From a bacterium (lineage in GTDB: Bacteria; Oederibacteriota; JAAXVQ01; JAUVAV01), in assembly GCA_021108215.1 (NCBI GenBank), contig JAIORK010000055.1:83635-147634 (forward strand): a stretch of 64,000 nucleotides of DNA, read 5' to 3'. Below, in pieces: positions 26,865-34,843 of the stretch. The translations under genes and the position numbers were made by a program. The notes below the pieces were generated by a model that had not been told where the DNA came from, ran no database searches, and saw nothing but the letters and a program-made list of their open reading frames with translations. How positions within the stretch are numbered: position 1 is the first letter of the stretch; each line of letters opens with the position of its first letter.

Positions 26865-27632
26865 TTAAACGTTTTTTTCTTTGCAATCCGAATCACGAAC
26901 CATAACTTTATGGGTTATCTGATGGCCAATCGCCAGACGTCCTGCCTGGATTTGAATGATAAATGGACCGGAAAACAGGTTGGAGACAACCCGGATTTGC
27001 GTTCCCGGCACCAATCCCATTTCGCTTAACCGGTGTTGTAAAGATGTGCCGCCGTTAATTCGCACAATTGTAACACACTTCCCGCTGGGGACCGTCGAGA
27101 GCGGGACATGATCCGTTTTATGCTCCGCGCCGGTTTTCTCCCCCGGGACATTCAACACGTGGCCGGCATTTTTCTTTTGGCACGCTCCGCACTCACCTAA
27201 AATATGCATGGAATGTTTAATCATTCTAAAAGCGTGCTTTTGACAGACCGCCTTTTGCCTCTGCTCAATTTTTTCATCTTGAAATTCTATGATGCTTCCG
27301 CAGTGAACGCACACCAAATGATCATGATGGACATGACCGTAAACATGCTCATAAAAAATGCTTTTCTCTCCAAAAAACATTTTTCTTATCAAACCGGATG
27401 TTACCAGCCGCGCCAGCACCTGATTGCGCGTTTTGGCGGAAATTTTTGAAAGACTTGCATGCTCCGCCAAATCTTTTTCCGTAAAATGAGCATGCAAATT
27501 AAAAACTTCTCGAATAATAATCTTATGTTTTACTGAAGTCCGCCACCCGTGTCCATTTGCAAATGTTTCATAACGGCGCATAAAATCCTGCATTACTTTC
27601 TCCCGGACCTTTTCACCCGAATACGTACGCAT
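26865..27632 (-). CDS. Fur-family repressor fused to a FeoA domain
   Basis: The 255-residue product has a winged-helix Fur domain (about 25-95), a metal region with HVHHDHLVCVHCG (about 100-112), two CxxC pairs (C108/C111 and C148/C151) that bind the structural zinc, and then a FeoA-type SH3 domain at about 177-246 (GGTSLQHRLSEMGLVPGTQIRVVSN). FeoA normally works with the FeoB iron transporter; in DtxR-type regulators a similar SH3 domain is common, but its fusion to Fur is unusual. The likely role is iron- or metal-dependent repression. A second start at 27593 has a better ribosome site (GGGAGA) and would drop 13 residues. Confidence 0.82.
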   Translation of the reverse strand: MRTYSGEKVREKVMQDFMRRYETFANGHGWRTSVKHKIIIREVFNLHAHFTEKDLAEHASLSKISAKTRNQVLARLVTSGLIRKMFFGEKSIFYEHVYGHVHHDHLVCVHCGSIIEFQDEKIEQRQKAVCQKHAFRMIKHSMHILGECGACQKKNAGHVLNVPGEKTGAEHKTDHVPLSTVPSGKCVTIVRINGGTSLQHRLSEMGLVPGTQIRVVSNLFSGPFIIQIQAGRLAIGHQITHKVMVRDSDCKEKNV

Positions 27633-27683
27633 CTCATTTTCTTTACCCAGCGGCGATGTTTTTTGCGTACGTAGGCCGGTGTG

Positions 27684-28061
27684 TCAATTGGTTTTTTTAA
27701 GGAATTTTTCAGCAAATTCAAACAACTCGGTAGATTCAAAAGGTTTGACGACATAACCATCCGCCCTAACTTCAAAGCCTTTTTCAATATCGGATTCATC
27801 GCCTTTGACGGTGATAAGGATAATTGGAATATGCTTGGTTTCCTCGTTGGTTTTCAAGGTATGACAAATTTCATAACCATCCAACATGGGCATCATGACA
27901 TCCAGAAGCACCAAATCCGGTTTTTCCTGATAAACCTTGGCCAAGGCCTCTTGCCCATTGCTTACACCGATGACTTCATATCCGTGAAGTCGAAAATTTT
28001 CGGATATAAGTTCAACCATTTCCTTGTGGTCATCCACCACCAATATTTTTTTGCCTGCCAT
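27684..28061 (-). CDS. Single-domain CheY-like response regulator
   Basis: The 125-residue receiver domain starts KKILVVDDHKEMVELI with the acidic pair, has the phosphate acceptor in LVLLDVMMPMLDGYE (Asp about 52), Thr/Ser in IILITVKGDE and Lys in GYVVKPFES. No output domain is present. It probably relays phosphate or binds a partner. It follows the sigma-28 gene by 77 bp. Confidence 0.88.
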   Translation of the reverse strand: MAGKKILVVDDHKEMVELISENFRLHGYEVIGVSNGQEALAKVYQEKPDLVLLDVMMPMLDGYEICHTLKTNEETKHIPIILITVKGDESDIEKGFEVRADGYVVKPFESTELFEFAEKFLKKTN

Positions 28062-28138
28062 TTGTCGCCCACTTTCTTACACATTTCTTCAATCCGGACA
28101 ATTATAGACTGGACGCCTTGTACGGGCAACTTAAAAAA

Positions 28139-28927
28139 TCATTTAATAATAAAATCCATACGCTCTGCCTTCATCGCGGTACGCAGATGTACGACCGCCT
28201 GGCCGTGAATCTGGCAAATCCGCGACTCAGTCACTTCCAGAATTGCCGCAATCTCTTTGAGGGTTAATTCTTCATAATAATACAGGGTAAGTACCAAACG
28301 TTCCTTTTCCGGCAGCCGCTCAATCATTGTCCCGAGTAAATCACGAGCTTCCTTGGCTGCCAATTCCGTAAAGGCACCGCCAAAATGACGTTCAATCGGA
28401 TTGGTTTCAACCGCAAAAATATCACGCCGCTTCTTTTCGCGGTCTTCCATAATCTCATCCAGGGAAATCACGGGAGGAATATTAATGTCCGTGAGCATGC
28501 TCTGGAAGCGTTTCATGGACATTTTAAAGTGCTTGGCCAAATCCTGATCTGTGACTGGACGGTGCAGCTTGTTATTCAAATGCTCATAAGCTTGTTCCAG
28601 TTCCCGCGTTTTTTGACGAACAGAGCGCGGCACCCAATCCATAGAGCGCATCTCATCCAGTACGGCACCGCGAATTCTGAAGAATGCATAAGTGGAAAAT
28701 TTCCCCCCTCTGTCCGGGTTGAATTTTCCCACCGCATCAATCAATCCGATGATACCGGCTGTCATCAAATCATCGAGATCCAACCAGGAACGGTTTTGCG
28801 GAACTGTCATCCGCTCAATGGTAAACCGGACCAAAGGAATATTTTTTTTCAACAATTCCTCTCGCGCCTCCATATCATTTTGCTCACGAAACCGAACCCA
28901 CAAATCCTGATCTTTACATGCCATCAT
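28139..28927 (-). CDS. Sigma-28 (FliA/WhiG-type) RNA polymerase sigma factor
   Basis: The 262-residue protein has region 2 (DLDDLMTAGIIGLIDAVGKFNPDRGGKFSTYAFFRIRGAVLDEMRSMDWVPRSVR), region 3 (HRPVTDQDLAKHFKMSMKRFQSML) and region 4 (LPEKERLVLTLYYYEELTLKEIAAILEVTESRICQIHGQAV), which fits the FliA/WhiG group. In flagellated bacteria it transcribes late flagellar and chemotaxis genes. No flagellar gene is in this window. It lies between an NtrC-type activator and a CheY-like regulator, with a FlgM-like protein 1.6 kb upstream, so its activity is probably held by that anti-sigma factor. Either of two adjacent ATG codons may start it. Confidence 0.9.
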   Translation of the reverse strand: MMACKDQDLWVRFREQNDMEAREELLKKNIPLVRFTIERMTVPQNRSWLDLDDLMTAGIIGLIDAVGKFNPDRGGKFSTYAFFRIRGAVLDEMRSMDWVPRSVRQKTRELEQAYEHLNNKLHRPVTDQDLAKHFKMSMKRFQSMLTDINIPPVISLDEIMEDREKKRRDIFAVETNPIERHFGGAFTELAAKEARDLLGTMIERLPEKERLVLTLYYYEELTLKEIAAILEVTESRICQIHGQAVVHLRTAMKAERMDFIIK

Positions 28928-28938
28928 ACTCCCACCCC

Positions 28939-30333
28939 CTAGATTCCGAGTTCCCTCATTTTATTAAATAAGGTTTTATAATTTATCTTTAACATTCGCG
29001 CTGTCTTGACTTTGTTCCAACGGGTTTCCTGCAAAACGCGGCTGATGGTCTCCTTTTCCACGCGCCGGGAAACTTCCTGGCACACCTCTTTGAGCGGCCT
29101 AATCGGCAGACCCCTCCCACAGATCGCTTCCGGTTCTGTCGGTTTTTCCACCACCTTGTTCTCAAAATGTTCTTTTGGGAAATACTCTAATGTAATTGTG
29201 TCGCCCGCCATCACCACCGCACGCTTGATGGCATTCATCAATTCGCGAATATTCCCCGGCCAGGTGTACTGCTGTAAAAAAGTAAGGGTTTCCGGTGTCA
29301 TGACGGGAACCGGCTTATCAAACTGACGGCTGAAACGGTCTATAAAATGCCGGACCAACAATTCAATATCTTCCTTGCGCTCAATGAGCGGCGGAATGAT
29401 TATGGAAAATTCGTTTATCCGATGATACAAATCCTCCCGGAAGGTTCCTTGCAGCATGGATTTTTTTAGATCGACATTGGTGGCGGTGATGACGCGGACA
29501 TCAATCTCAATTTCACTTTTCCCGCCCAGGCGCTGTAATTTCCGTTCCTGTAAAACCCGCAATAGTTTAATCTGGGTGGACACGGGGAGATTGCCGATCT
29601 CATCCAGCAACAGTGTTCCGCCGTTTGCCAATTCAAACCGCCCCGGCTTGGCCTCGTTGGCACCCGTAAAAGCGCCCTTTTCATACCCAAACAATTCCGA
29701 TTCCACCAGATTTTCCGGTAATGCACTGCAATCAATTGAAATCATTGGCTTGTCTTTACGGGGACTGTTCTTATGAATGTATTCCGCAATAAGTTCTTTG
29801 CCTGTCCCGCTGGCGCCCAACACCAGAACTGTGACATCATACTGCGAGATCTTGTTGACCATGGTCATAACTTTTTGCATGGCGGGACAATTCCAGATAA
29901 AGTAATGGCGGTTTTTGTTACTGATTTGATTTTTAAGTTGTTTCACTTCATTCATTAATTGTTTTGTTTTCAATGCATTTTTTAACGTAATCAGCATTTC
30001 ATCCACATTCAACGGCTTGCTGATATAATCATAAGCGCCTAGTTTCATAGCACGGACAGCCGCATTAATATTTTCAAAAGCAGAAAGAATAACCACCGGA
30101 AGTGAAGCAATTTTTTTCTTCAACCGTTCTAAAACTTCAAGACCATCCATTCCGGGAAGTCTCAGGTCTAAAAATACGAGATCCGGGTTCAGTGCTTCCG
30201 CCATTTCAAGACCCTGCTCACCATTGAATGCCGTCTGCACCTCATACCCCTTTTCTACGAGTATTTTTTTCATAATCCAACAAATCTCCGGCTCATCATC
30301 AACGACCAATATTTTATGTAAGGTTACACTCAT
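28939..30333 (-). CDS. NtrC-family sigma-54-dependent response regulator
   Basis: The product (about 464 residues) has a receiver domain (KILVVDDEPEICWIMKK, acceptor Asp in LVFLDLRLPGMDG), an AAA sigma-54 interaction domain with Walker A GASGTGKELIAEYIH and the sigma-54 contact loop GAFTGANEAKPGRFELANGGTLLLDEIG, and a Fis-type C-terminal helix-turn-helix (ISRVLQETRWNKVKTARMLKINYKTLFNKM). It activates sigma-54 promoters after phosphorylation. ATG 30333 is chosen from an upstream GAGGCG; the longer frame would need a TTG start. The kinase at 30913-32061 is a likely partner. Confidence 0.92.
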   Translation of the reverse strand: MSVTLHKILVVDDEPEICWIMKKILVEKGYEVQTAFNGEQGLEMAEALNPDLVFLDLRLPGMDGLEVLERLKKKIASLPVVILSAFENINAAVRAMKLGAYDYISKPLNVDEMLITLKNALKTKQLMNEVKQLKNQISNKNRHYFIWNCPAMQKVMTMVNKISQYDVTVLVLGASGTGKELIAEYIHKNSPRKDKPMISIDCSALPENLVESELFGYEKGAFTGANEAKPGRFELANGGTLLLDEIGNLPVSTQIKLLRVLQERKLQRLGGKSEIEIDVRVITATNVDLKKSMLQGTFREDLYHRINEFSIIIPPLIERKEDIELLVRHFIDRFSRQFDKPVPVMTPETLTFLQQYTWPGNIRELMNAIKRAVVMAGDTITLEYFPKEHFENKVVEKPTEPEAICGRGLPIRPLKEVCQEVSRRVEKETISRVLQETRWNKVKTARMLKINYKTLFNKMRELGI

Positions 30334-30468
30334 GAAACGCCTCGCTAATGGAATCAAGCTTTACTTAACGCAAAAGTCATACCAATTTTTTTTAAAATTA
30401 AAAAGGAGTCCCTAAACCGGCCTGTTAGAATAGCGTTGAAAAGCTGGGGAAAAATTGGGGAAAAAAAA

Positions 30469-30486
30469 CAGCAGGATGGCCTGCTG
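30469..30486. terminator. Rho-independent terminator after the FlgM-like gene
   Basis: The stem CAGCAGG/CCTGCTG with loop ATGG is flanked by eight A (minus-strand T) on the left and six T on the right, so it can end leftward transcripts from the FlgM-like gene. Confidence 0.7.
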
Positions 30487-30539
30487 CTTTTTTGTAGAAA
30501 AAATTTGCAAACTATGCAATAAAATCCATATTTTCAGTA

Positions 30540-30911
30540 TTACAATTCTGATTCCTCAGAAAACCATTTATCCACGACCGCTTTACCGGAAATATGGTAT
30601 TGGTTACTCTGAATCCTTTGTTTAATGTCGTCAATTTTACTTTTTCTAAAAATTTTCTGGTTTTTACACTCTTTGACCAGCTCGCGAACAAGCTGCTCTT
30701 CTGAATTATTTTTCTTTTCTTTTTTGAAAAAAATCATTTCCGGCGTCATCTCCTGAGTAATATCTTCGTACTGCTTTTCAAGAATAAGTGTACCCGCATG
30801 TCTTGATAAACGCTGAAAAGATTCGTCACTTACCAGCTCAAAATCGGAAAATCCTTTTTTTGCAACCCTATTTCGCCAGTGTTGATAAAAAATCATCTTC
30901 GTCTGCGCCAT
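30540..30911 (-). CDS. FlgM-like anti-sigma-28 factor
   Basis: The product (about 123 residues) has no family match over most of its length, but its C-terminus, KSKIDDIKQRIQSNQYHISGKAVVDKWF, follows the FlgM sigma-28 binding helix pattern (KV..IK..I..G.Y.V....VA.KM). FlgM binds and holds FliA until it is exported or degraded. The N-terminal 90 residues are charged and probably helical, longer than in typical FlgM. The start at 30911 has GGGAG about 9 nt upstream and lies 2 bp after the kinase stop. Together with the sigma-28 gene downstream it suggests a complete sigma/anti-sigma switch, here coupled to a two-component system. Confidence 0.55.
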   Translation of the reverse strand: MAQTKMIFYQHWRNRVAKKGFSDFELVSDESFQRLSRHAGTLILEKQYEDITQEMTPEMIFFKKEKKNNSEEQLVRELVKECKNQKIFRKSKIDDIKQRIQSNQYHISGKAVVDKWFSEESEL

Positions 30912-30912
30912 G

Positions 30913-32061
30913 TTAACCACTCCCTTCCCCGATAGTGCTATTATCGGGGATGACAGGATCGGACTTTAGCATTTTTTCGTTATTTTCTATTGGAAAAGCA
31001 ACATAAAAAACCGTCCCTTGCCCGGGCTGTGAAGAAACCCGAATATCTCCTTTGAGCTCATCCACAATCATTTTAACCACAAATAATCCCAAACCCGAAC
31101 CACCTGGATGACGAGTAAAAAACGGTTCAAATAAATGTTCAATATCTTCGGGAGGGATACCTTTTCCTGTATCCTCAATCCTGATACAAATTCTATTGTC
31201 GCCTTCTTTTTCTGAAAAAACCCGCAAAAAACCACCTTGCCCCATGCTATTGAGGGCATTGATGAAAATATTGAGAAAAACACGCTGAAGATACTCCTCG
31301 TCCCCTAAAATTTCAGGTAAATCAGCATTCAGCACCAGTTCAAGCTCGATTTTTTGAACCAAACATTTTTCCTTGATAAAACCAACAACTTCACGGACAC
31401 ACTGGTTGATATCCATTGGTTTTTTTTTCAATTTCAATGGCCTGGCAGCTGCCAGCAATTCACGAATCGTTCCATCGATCTCCGAAATTTTCCGCAAAAT
31501 CGTATCCATCACCTGTGTGCCCTCATCGTCATTCTCCATCTTACTTTTTAAAAATTGGACGGAAGCACCAATAATGGAAAGCGGATTCCTCACTTCATGG
31601 GCCGTGGCAGCCGCCAACTGGCCCACCGCAGCCAATTTCTCCGCTTTGACCAGATCTTGCCGGGTCTGCAGTAAATCAAGATGAAGGCGTTTAATTCGTA
31701 ACATCACCAGTACCTTGGCGATAAGCTCCTCATGGTCAAAGGGTTTGAGCATATAGTCATCAATTCCCTCTTCCAGACTTTTGATTTTCCCTTCTTTCGA
31801 ATCCACCCCCGTAACCATAATAATGGGGATATAAGGCAGCTTTTCATTGGTGCGAATGATGGCGCATATTTCCATACCTGAATAACCGGACATTTTTTCA
31901 TCCAGAATAATCAAATCCGGTTGATGCTCTTCAATCGCTTTGATGGCTGCCTCGCCATCGGAAATCATTGTCACCTGGTGTCCGGCCTGCTGTAAAACCA
32001 AACTGTAGAGTAATAAAATATCTTCATCATCATCAATACAATAAATACGACCGGGCTCCAT
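30913..32061 (-). CDS. Receiver-histidine kinase hybrid
   Basis: The 382-residue soluble protein has an N-terminal receiver domain (acceptor D54 in LIILDEKMSGYSG; Lys106), a short coiled link, a HisKA dimerisation domain with H155 in AHEVRNPLSIIG, and an HATPase domain with N box NIFINALNSM, G1 DTGKGIPPEDIE and G2 GGSGLGL. No membrane segment or sensor domain is present, so its signal enters through the receiver. It can phosphorylate downstream regulators, likely the NtrC-type or CheY-like proteins encoded nearby. The start has GGGGAGG 4 nt upstream. The C-terminal tail is polar with no domain. Confidence 0.9.
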   Translation of the reverse strand: MEPGRIYCIDDDEDILLLYSLVLQQAGHQVTMISDGEAAIKAIEEHQPDLIILDEKMSGYSGMEICAIIRTNEKLPYIPIIMVTGVDSKEGKIKSLEEGIDDYMLKPFDHEELIAKVLVMLRIKRLHLDLLQTRQDLVKAEKLAAVGQLAAATAHEVRNPLSIIGASVQFLKSKMENDDEGTQVMDTILRKISEIDGTIRELLAAARPLKLKKKPMDINQCVREVVGFIKEKCLVQKIELELVLNADLPEILGDEEYLQRVFLNIFINALNSMGQGGFLRVFSEKEGDNRICIRIEDTGKGIPPEDIEHLFEPFFTRHPGGSGLGLFVVKMIVDELKGDIRVSSQPGQGTVFYVAFPIENNEKMLKSDPVIPDNSTIGEGSG

Positions 32062-32282
32062 GGTGCCTCCCCGAGATCTTTATTTTTTTACCACCGCTTT
32101 TTTCAAGCTTAACCTTTTTTGCATAAATCACAAACCATTTTTTCCGGTATTCCCCAGCCAACCGTTGGTCCCTGACATCGGATTATTCGTACAAAAAAAA
32201 CGGACCGGGAAAATAGTATTGCTCCCGCAACAAAATCCTGATACCATTTTTCAAAGATACCTATACCCACTCAGGAGGCTCA

Positions 32283-33083
32283 ATGATGTTTCGATTTTCC
32301 AAAATACTTTTGCTCCAATTCGTCCTCGGACTGACACTTGCCCCATTGGGGTTTGCTGCAACCGCAGTCCAACCCAAAACAAATAACAGCACACCTGCTG
32401 CTGTTATTGAAGATTACGCTGCGCTGATGGAAAAAGCCAACGCTTTTTATGATCAGCGTGATCAAACCGGTGCGATTGAAAAGGCCATTGCTTATTATAA
32501 AAAAGCCCTGGCCCAAAACCCGGAGGACTACGAAAGCCTCTGGCGTTTGAGCCGCAGCTATTGGTGGCAAGGTGACCACGCCCCTAAATCTAAAAAAGCT
32601 GATATTTTTGAGGCTGGAAAAAGCGCTGCCGAGCGCGCCCAAAAAGCCGCACCGGATAAAACCGAGGGGTATTACTGGTTCGGTGTCAATCTGGGGCGAG
32701 CCAGTGAAGTTCGCGGTATTATGAATAGTCTCTTTTCCGTTGATACCCTAAGAAAATCCCAGGAAAAAGTTCTTGAAATCGATCCGGAAGATGGTTTTGC
32801 CCATCATGTATTGGGGGTTTTGTACCGCAAGGCACCCGGCTGGCCGCTCGCCTGCGGCGATAGTAAAAAATCCCTGCACCATGCCCAAAAAGCCGTTCAA
32901 TACGCACCGGAAGATATTCTGCCGCGAATTGGCCTGGCAGAAATTTTGAAGGTAAAAGGCCGGAAGGATGAGGCCCGAAAATTATTGGAAGAAGCTCTGC
33001 TCCTGCCCGGCCCGGCTGATAAGCAGCCGGAAACAAAAAAAGATAAGAAAAAAGCCGAAGAATTACTCGAAAAATTTAACTAG
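32283..33083 (+). CDS. Exported tetratricopeptide-repeat protein
   Basis: The 266-residue product has a signal peptide (ILLLQFVLGLTLAPLGFA) and TPR-type helical repeats: AIEKAIAYYKKALAQNPEDYESLWRLSRSYWW, SAAERAQKAAPDKTEGYYWFGVNLGRASEVRG and HAQKAVQYAPEDILPRIGLAEILKVKGRKDEARKLLEEAL. It resembles TPR proteins of the RMD1/TatT type that assist periplasmic transport or assembly. A ribosome site, CAGGAGG, lies 7-8 nt before the ATG. The gene is divergent from the kinase gene and convergent with the DUF4340 gene. The role is unknown. Confidence 0.7.
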   Translation: MMFRFSKILLLQFVLGLTLAPLGFAATAVQPKTNNSTPAAVIEDYAALMEKANAFYDQRDQTGAIEKAIAYYKKALAQNPEDYESLWRLSRSYWWQGDHAPKSKKADIFEAGKSAAERAQKAAPDKTEGYYWFGVNLGRASEVRGIMNSLFSVDTLRKSQEKVLEIDPEDGFAHHVLGVLYRKAPGWPLACGDSKKSLHHAQKAVQYAPEDILPRIGLAEILKVKGRKDEARKLLEEALLLPGPADKQPETKKDKKKAEELLEKFN

Positions 33084-33097
33084 TTGTGCGTTTAGGG

Positions 33098-34657
33098 TTA
33101 CTTTTTTTTCCCTGACCGGGCTTTCGCTTTTTTGATCTCAGTAAGAATCACACCAATGATTTGGTTGTTGATAAGATAAACATCATTGTCCGACTGGCGT
33201 TGCAAATAAAAAATCTCATCGGAGTCTTCGGACTTAAATAATTTGAAGACTTCCATGAGATTACCATTGAATTTGAAAAAAAGAAATTTAACCACCTGCT
33301 TGGCATTGAAAAATCCGGCATAGAAAGGATTCTCTTTGTTTAGCGTATCAATATATTCCAACGCAAGCAGTGCTTCAATAATTCCTTCTCCCCCAAAAGA
33401 ATAACGCATCTCTTTTTCCTGATAATGACGTCTGATAACCCGTTTTTTTTTATGACTCAGTCGTTCCTGCACCGTGGCCCCCCAGACATCATCTTCCCGC
33501 ACCATGGCAATACGCCAGCGGCTGGTGAGCACCTCAATTTGCGCAATCTTCTCAAGAAAATAAACCAACTGACGGCTGGGGACCTCGTTGAAAAGCGACT
33601 GTACTGTCTGCAACGCCTCTTTCCGGATTTTGAAAATTTTCGAATTCATGCTGGTCTTCACAAATACCGGTCCGTCTTCACCATGCGGTCTTCCAAAATC
33701 AACATCCCGGGGATAACGCCCATCCGCTGATAGAAAGCTAATTTCGCCATAAGAATCACTCAAACCGTATTTGGAAAGATTTGTCCGCGCGCCAACACTC
33801 TCTTCTACAAATTGAATAACTTCCCAGTTTGACATGGTTTCCAAAAGCAAGGCAACAATCTCTTGGTTGGCCGGGATTTTATAGGGATAGGTTACCATCC
33901 AGTCAGTGCTCCCGATCACATCATCATAGACCGTGGCAAGTTTGTTGTCCTCTCCAAAAATCGGCATAATTTTTTGTCTGCTCTGGCGAACCGTTCTTTC
34001 CAAGGTCACGGCGGAAGAGCCTTCACGAAAATTAATCCGCACTGTATCTGTCAGCGGCGCTATAAATAAATGATGATCACGCAGCCGGTATGCCAGCCCC
34101 GTCATATTAATAAAAGCAATCTTAGGCAGCAGGTAAACCGTCTCGGTCTGTTCAATCCGGGCAAAAATTCTATTGGTGATTTTTTCCTGCCCGCCGCTCG
34201 TCACGACAAATTTTTTCCCAGTCTGATCCTGCAGGACATAGCAAACCGATTGATGCTTAAATCCAAAGGCATCCCCCCCGGTCTCGCTCTCTTGCTGTTT
34301 TAAAACCGAGTACTTCCGTTCCGGAATCCAGTGACAAATTTTTTCTAAAAAATAGCGAACCGCCTGCGTATTGGCCCGGGCCTCAACCGGATGGGTAAAC
34401 TGCCACGCATCATTTTGCCATTCCAATGAAACACGGTCACCTTGCCCGCGCACATCAATACTGATTACCTGCTCCGGTTGAATTGAAAACACCGGTTCAA
34501 AAACCGTCTCAACCGGTTTATTCCACTCAGCAACTTTTTTAATCCCTTGGGGAACCAAAAAAAACATACCCACCAAAATACCCAGCAGCCCTGTCAGTAG
34601 AATCCACCTTTTAACGAACTTGGTATTTTTCTTTATTTTTTCTTTTTGAGCAGTCAT
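33098..34657 (-). CDS. DUF4340-domain membrane-anchored protein
   Basis: The 519-residue protein has one N-terminal helix (WILLTGLLGILVGMFFLVP, about residues 18-36) and a long extracytoplasmic beta-rich region of the DUF4340 type, with the repeat of SIDVRGQGDRVSLEWQNDAWQFTHPVEARANTQAVRYFLEKI near 65-105 and similar segments later (YGLSDSYGEISFLSADG). Such proteins usually sit next to GldG-like ABC exporters; here no ABC gene is present, so the protein is an orphan. A good AAAGGA site precedes the ATG. The function is unknown. Confidence 0.75.
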   Translation of the reverse strand: MTAQKEKIKKNTKFVKRWILLTGLLGILVGMFFLVPQGIKKVAEWNKPVETVFEPVFSIQPEQVISIDVRGQGDRVSLEWQNDAWQFTHPVEARANTQAVRYFLEKICHWIPERKYSVLKQQESETGGDAFGFKHQSVCYVLQDQTGKKFVVTSGGQEKITNRIFARIEQTETVYLLPKIAFINMTGLAYRLRDHHLFIAPLTDTVRINFREGSSAVTLERTVRQSRQKIMPIFGEDNKLATVYDDVIGSTDWMVTYPYKIPANQEIVALLLETMSNWEVIQFVEESVGARTNLSKYGLSDSYGEISFLSADGRYPRDVDFGRPHGEDGPVFVKTSMNSKIFKIRKEALQTVQSLFNEVPSRQLVYFLEKIAQIEVLTSRWRIAMVREDDVWGATVQERLSHKKKRVIRRHYQEKEMRYSFGGEGIIEALLALEYIDTLNKENPFYAGFFNAKQVVKFLFFKFNGNLMEVFKLFKSEDSDEIFYLQRQSDNDVYLINNQIIGVILTEIKKAKARSGKKK

Positions 34658-34843
34658 GCGTATCGTCCTTTGGGTTGATTAAACTATTCTAACCTAAAAT
34701 CGTTTCCCCTAAAACAGTAAATCCCCCACATCACTCGCATGCAAAAACCCGCCCTTCTCTAACCGGTACGCAGGGTTGACTTTTCCAACAAGAAAGTCTA
34801 AAATTTTAAGCACTTTACCCCGTTTCGCTGAAAGGATTTTTCC

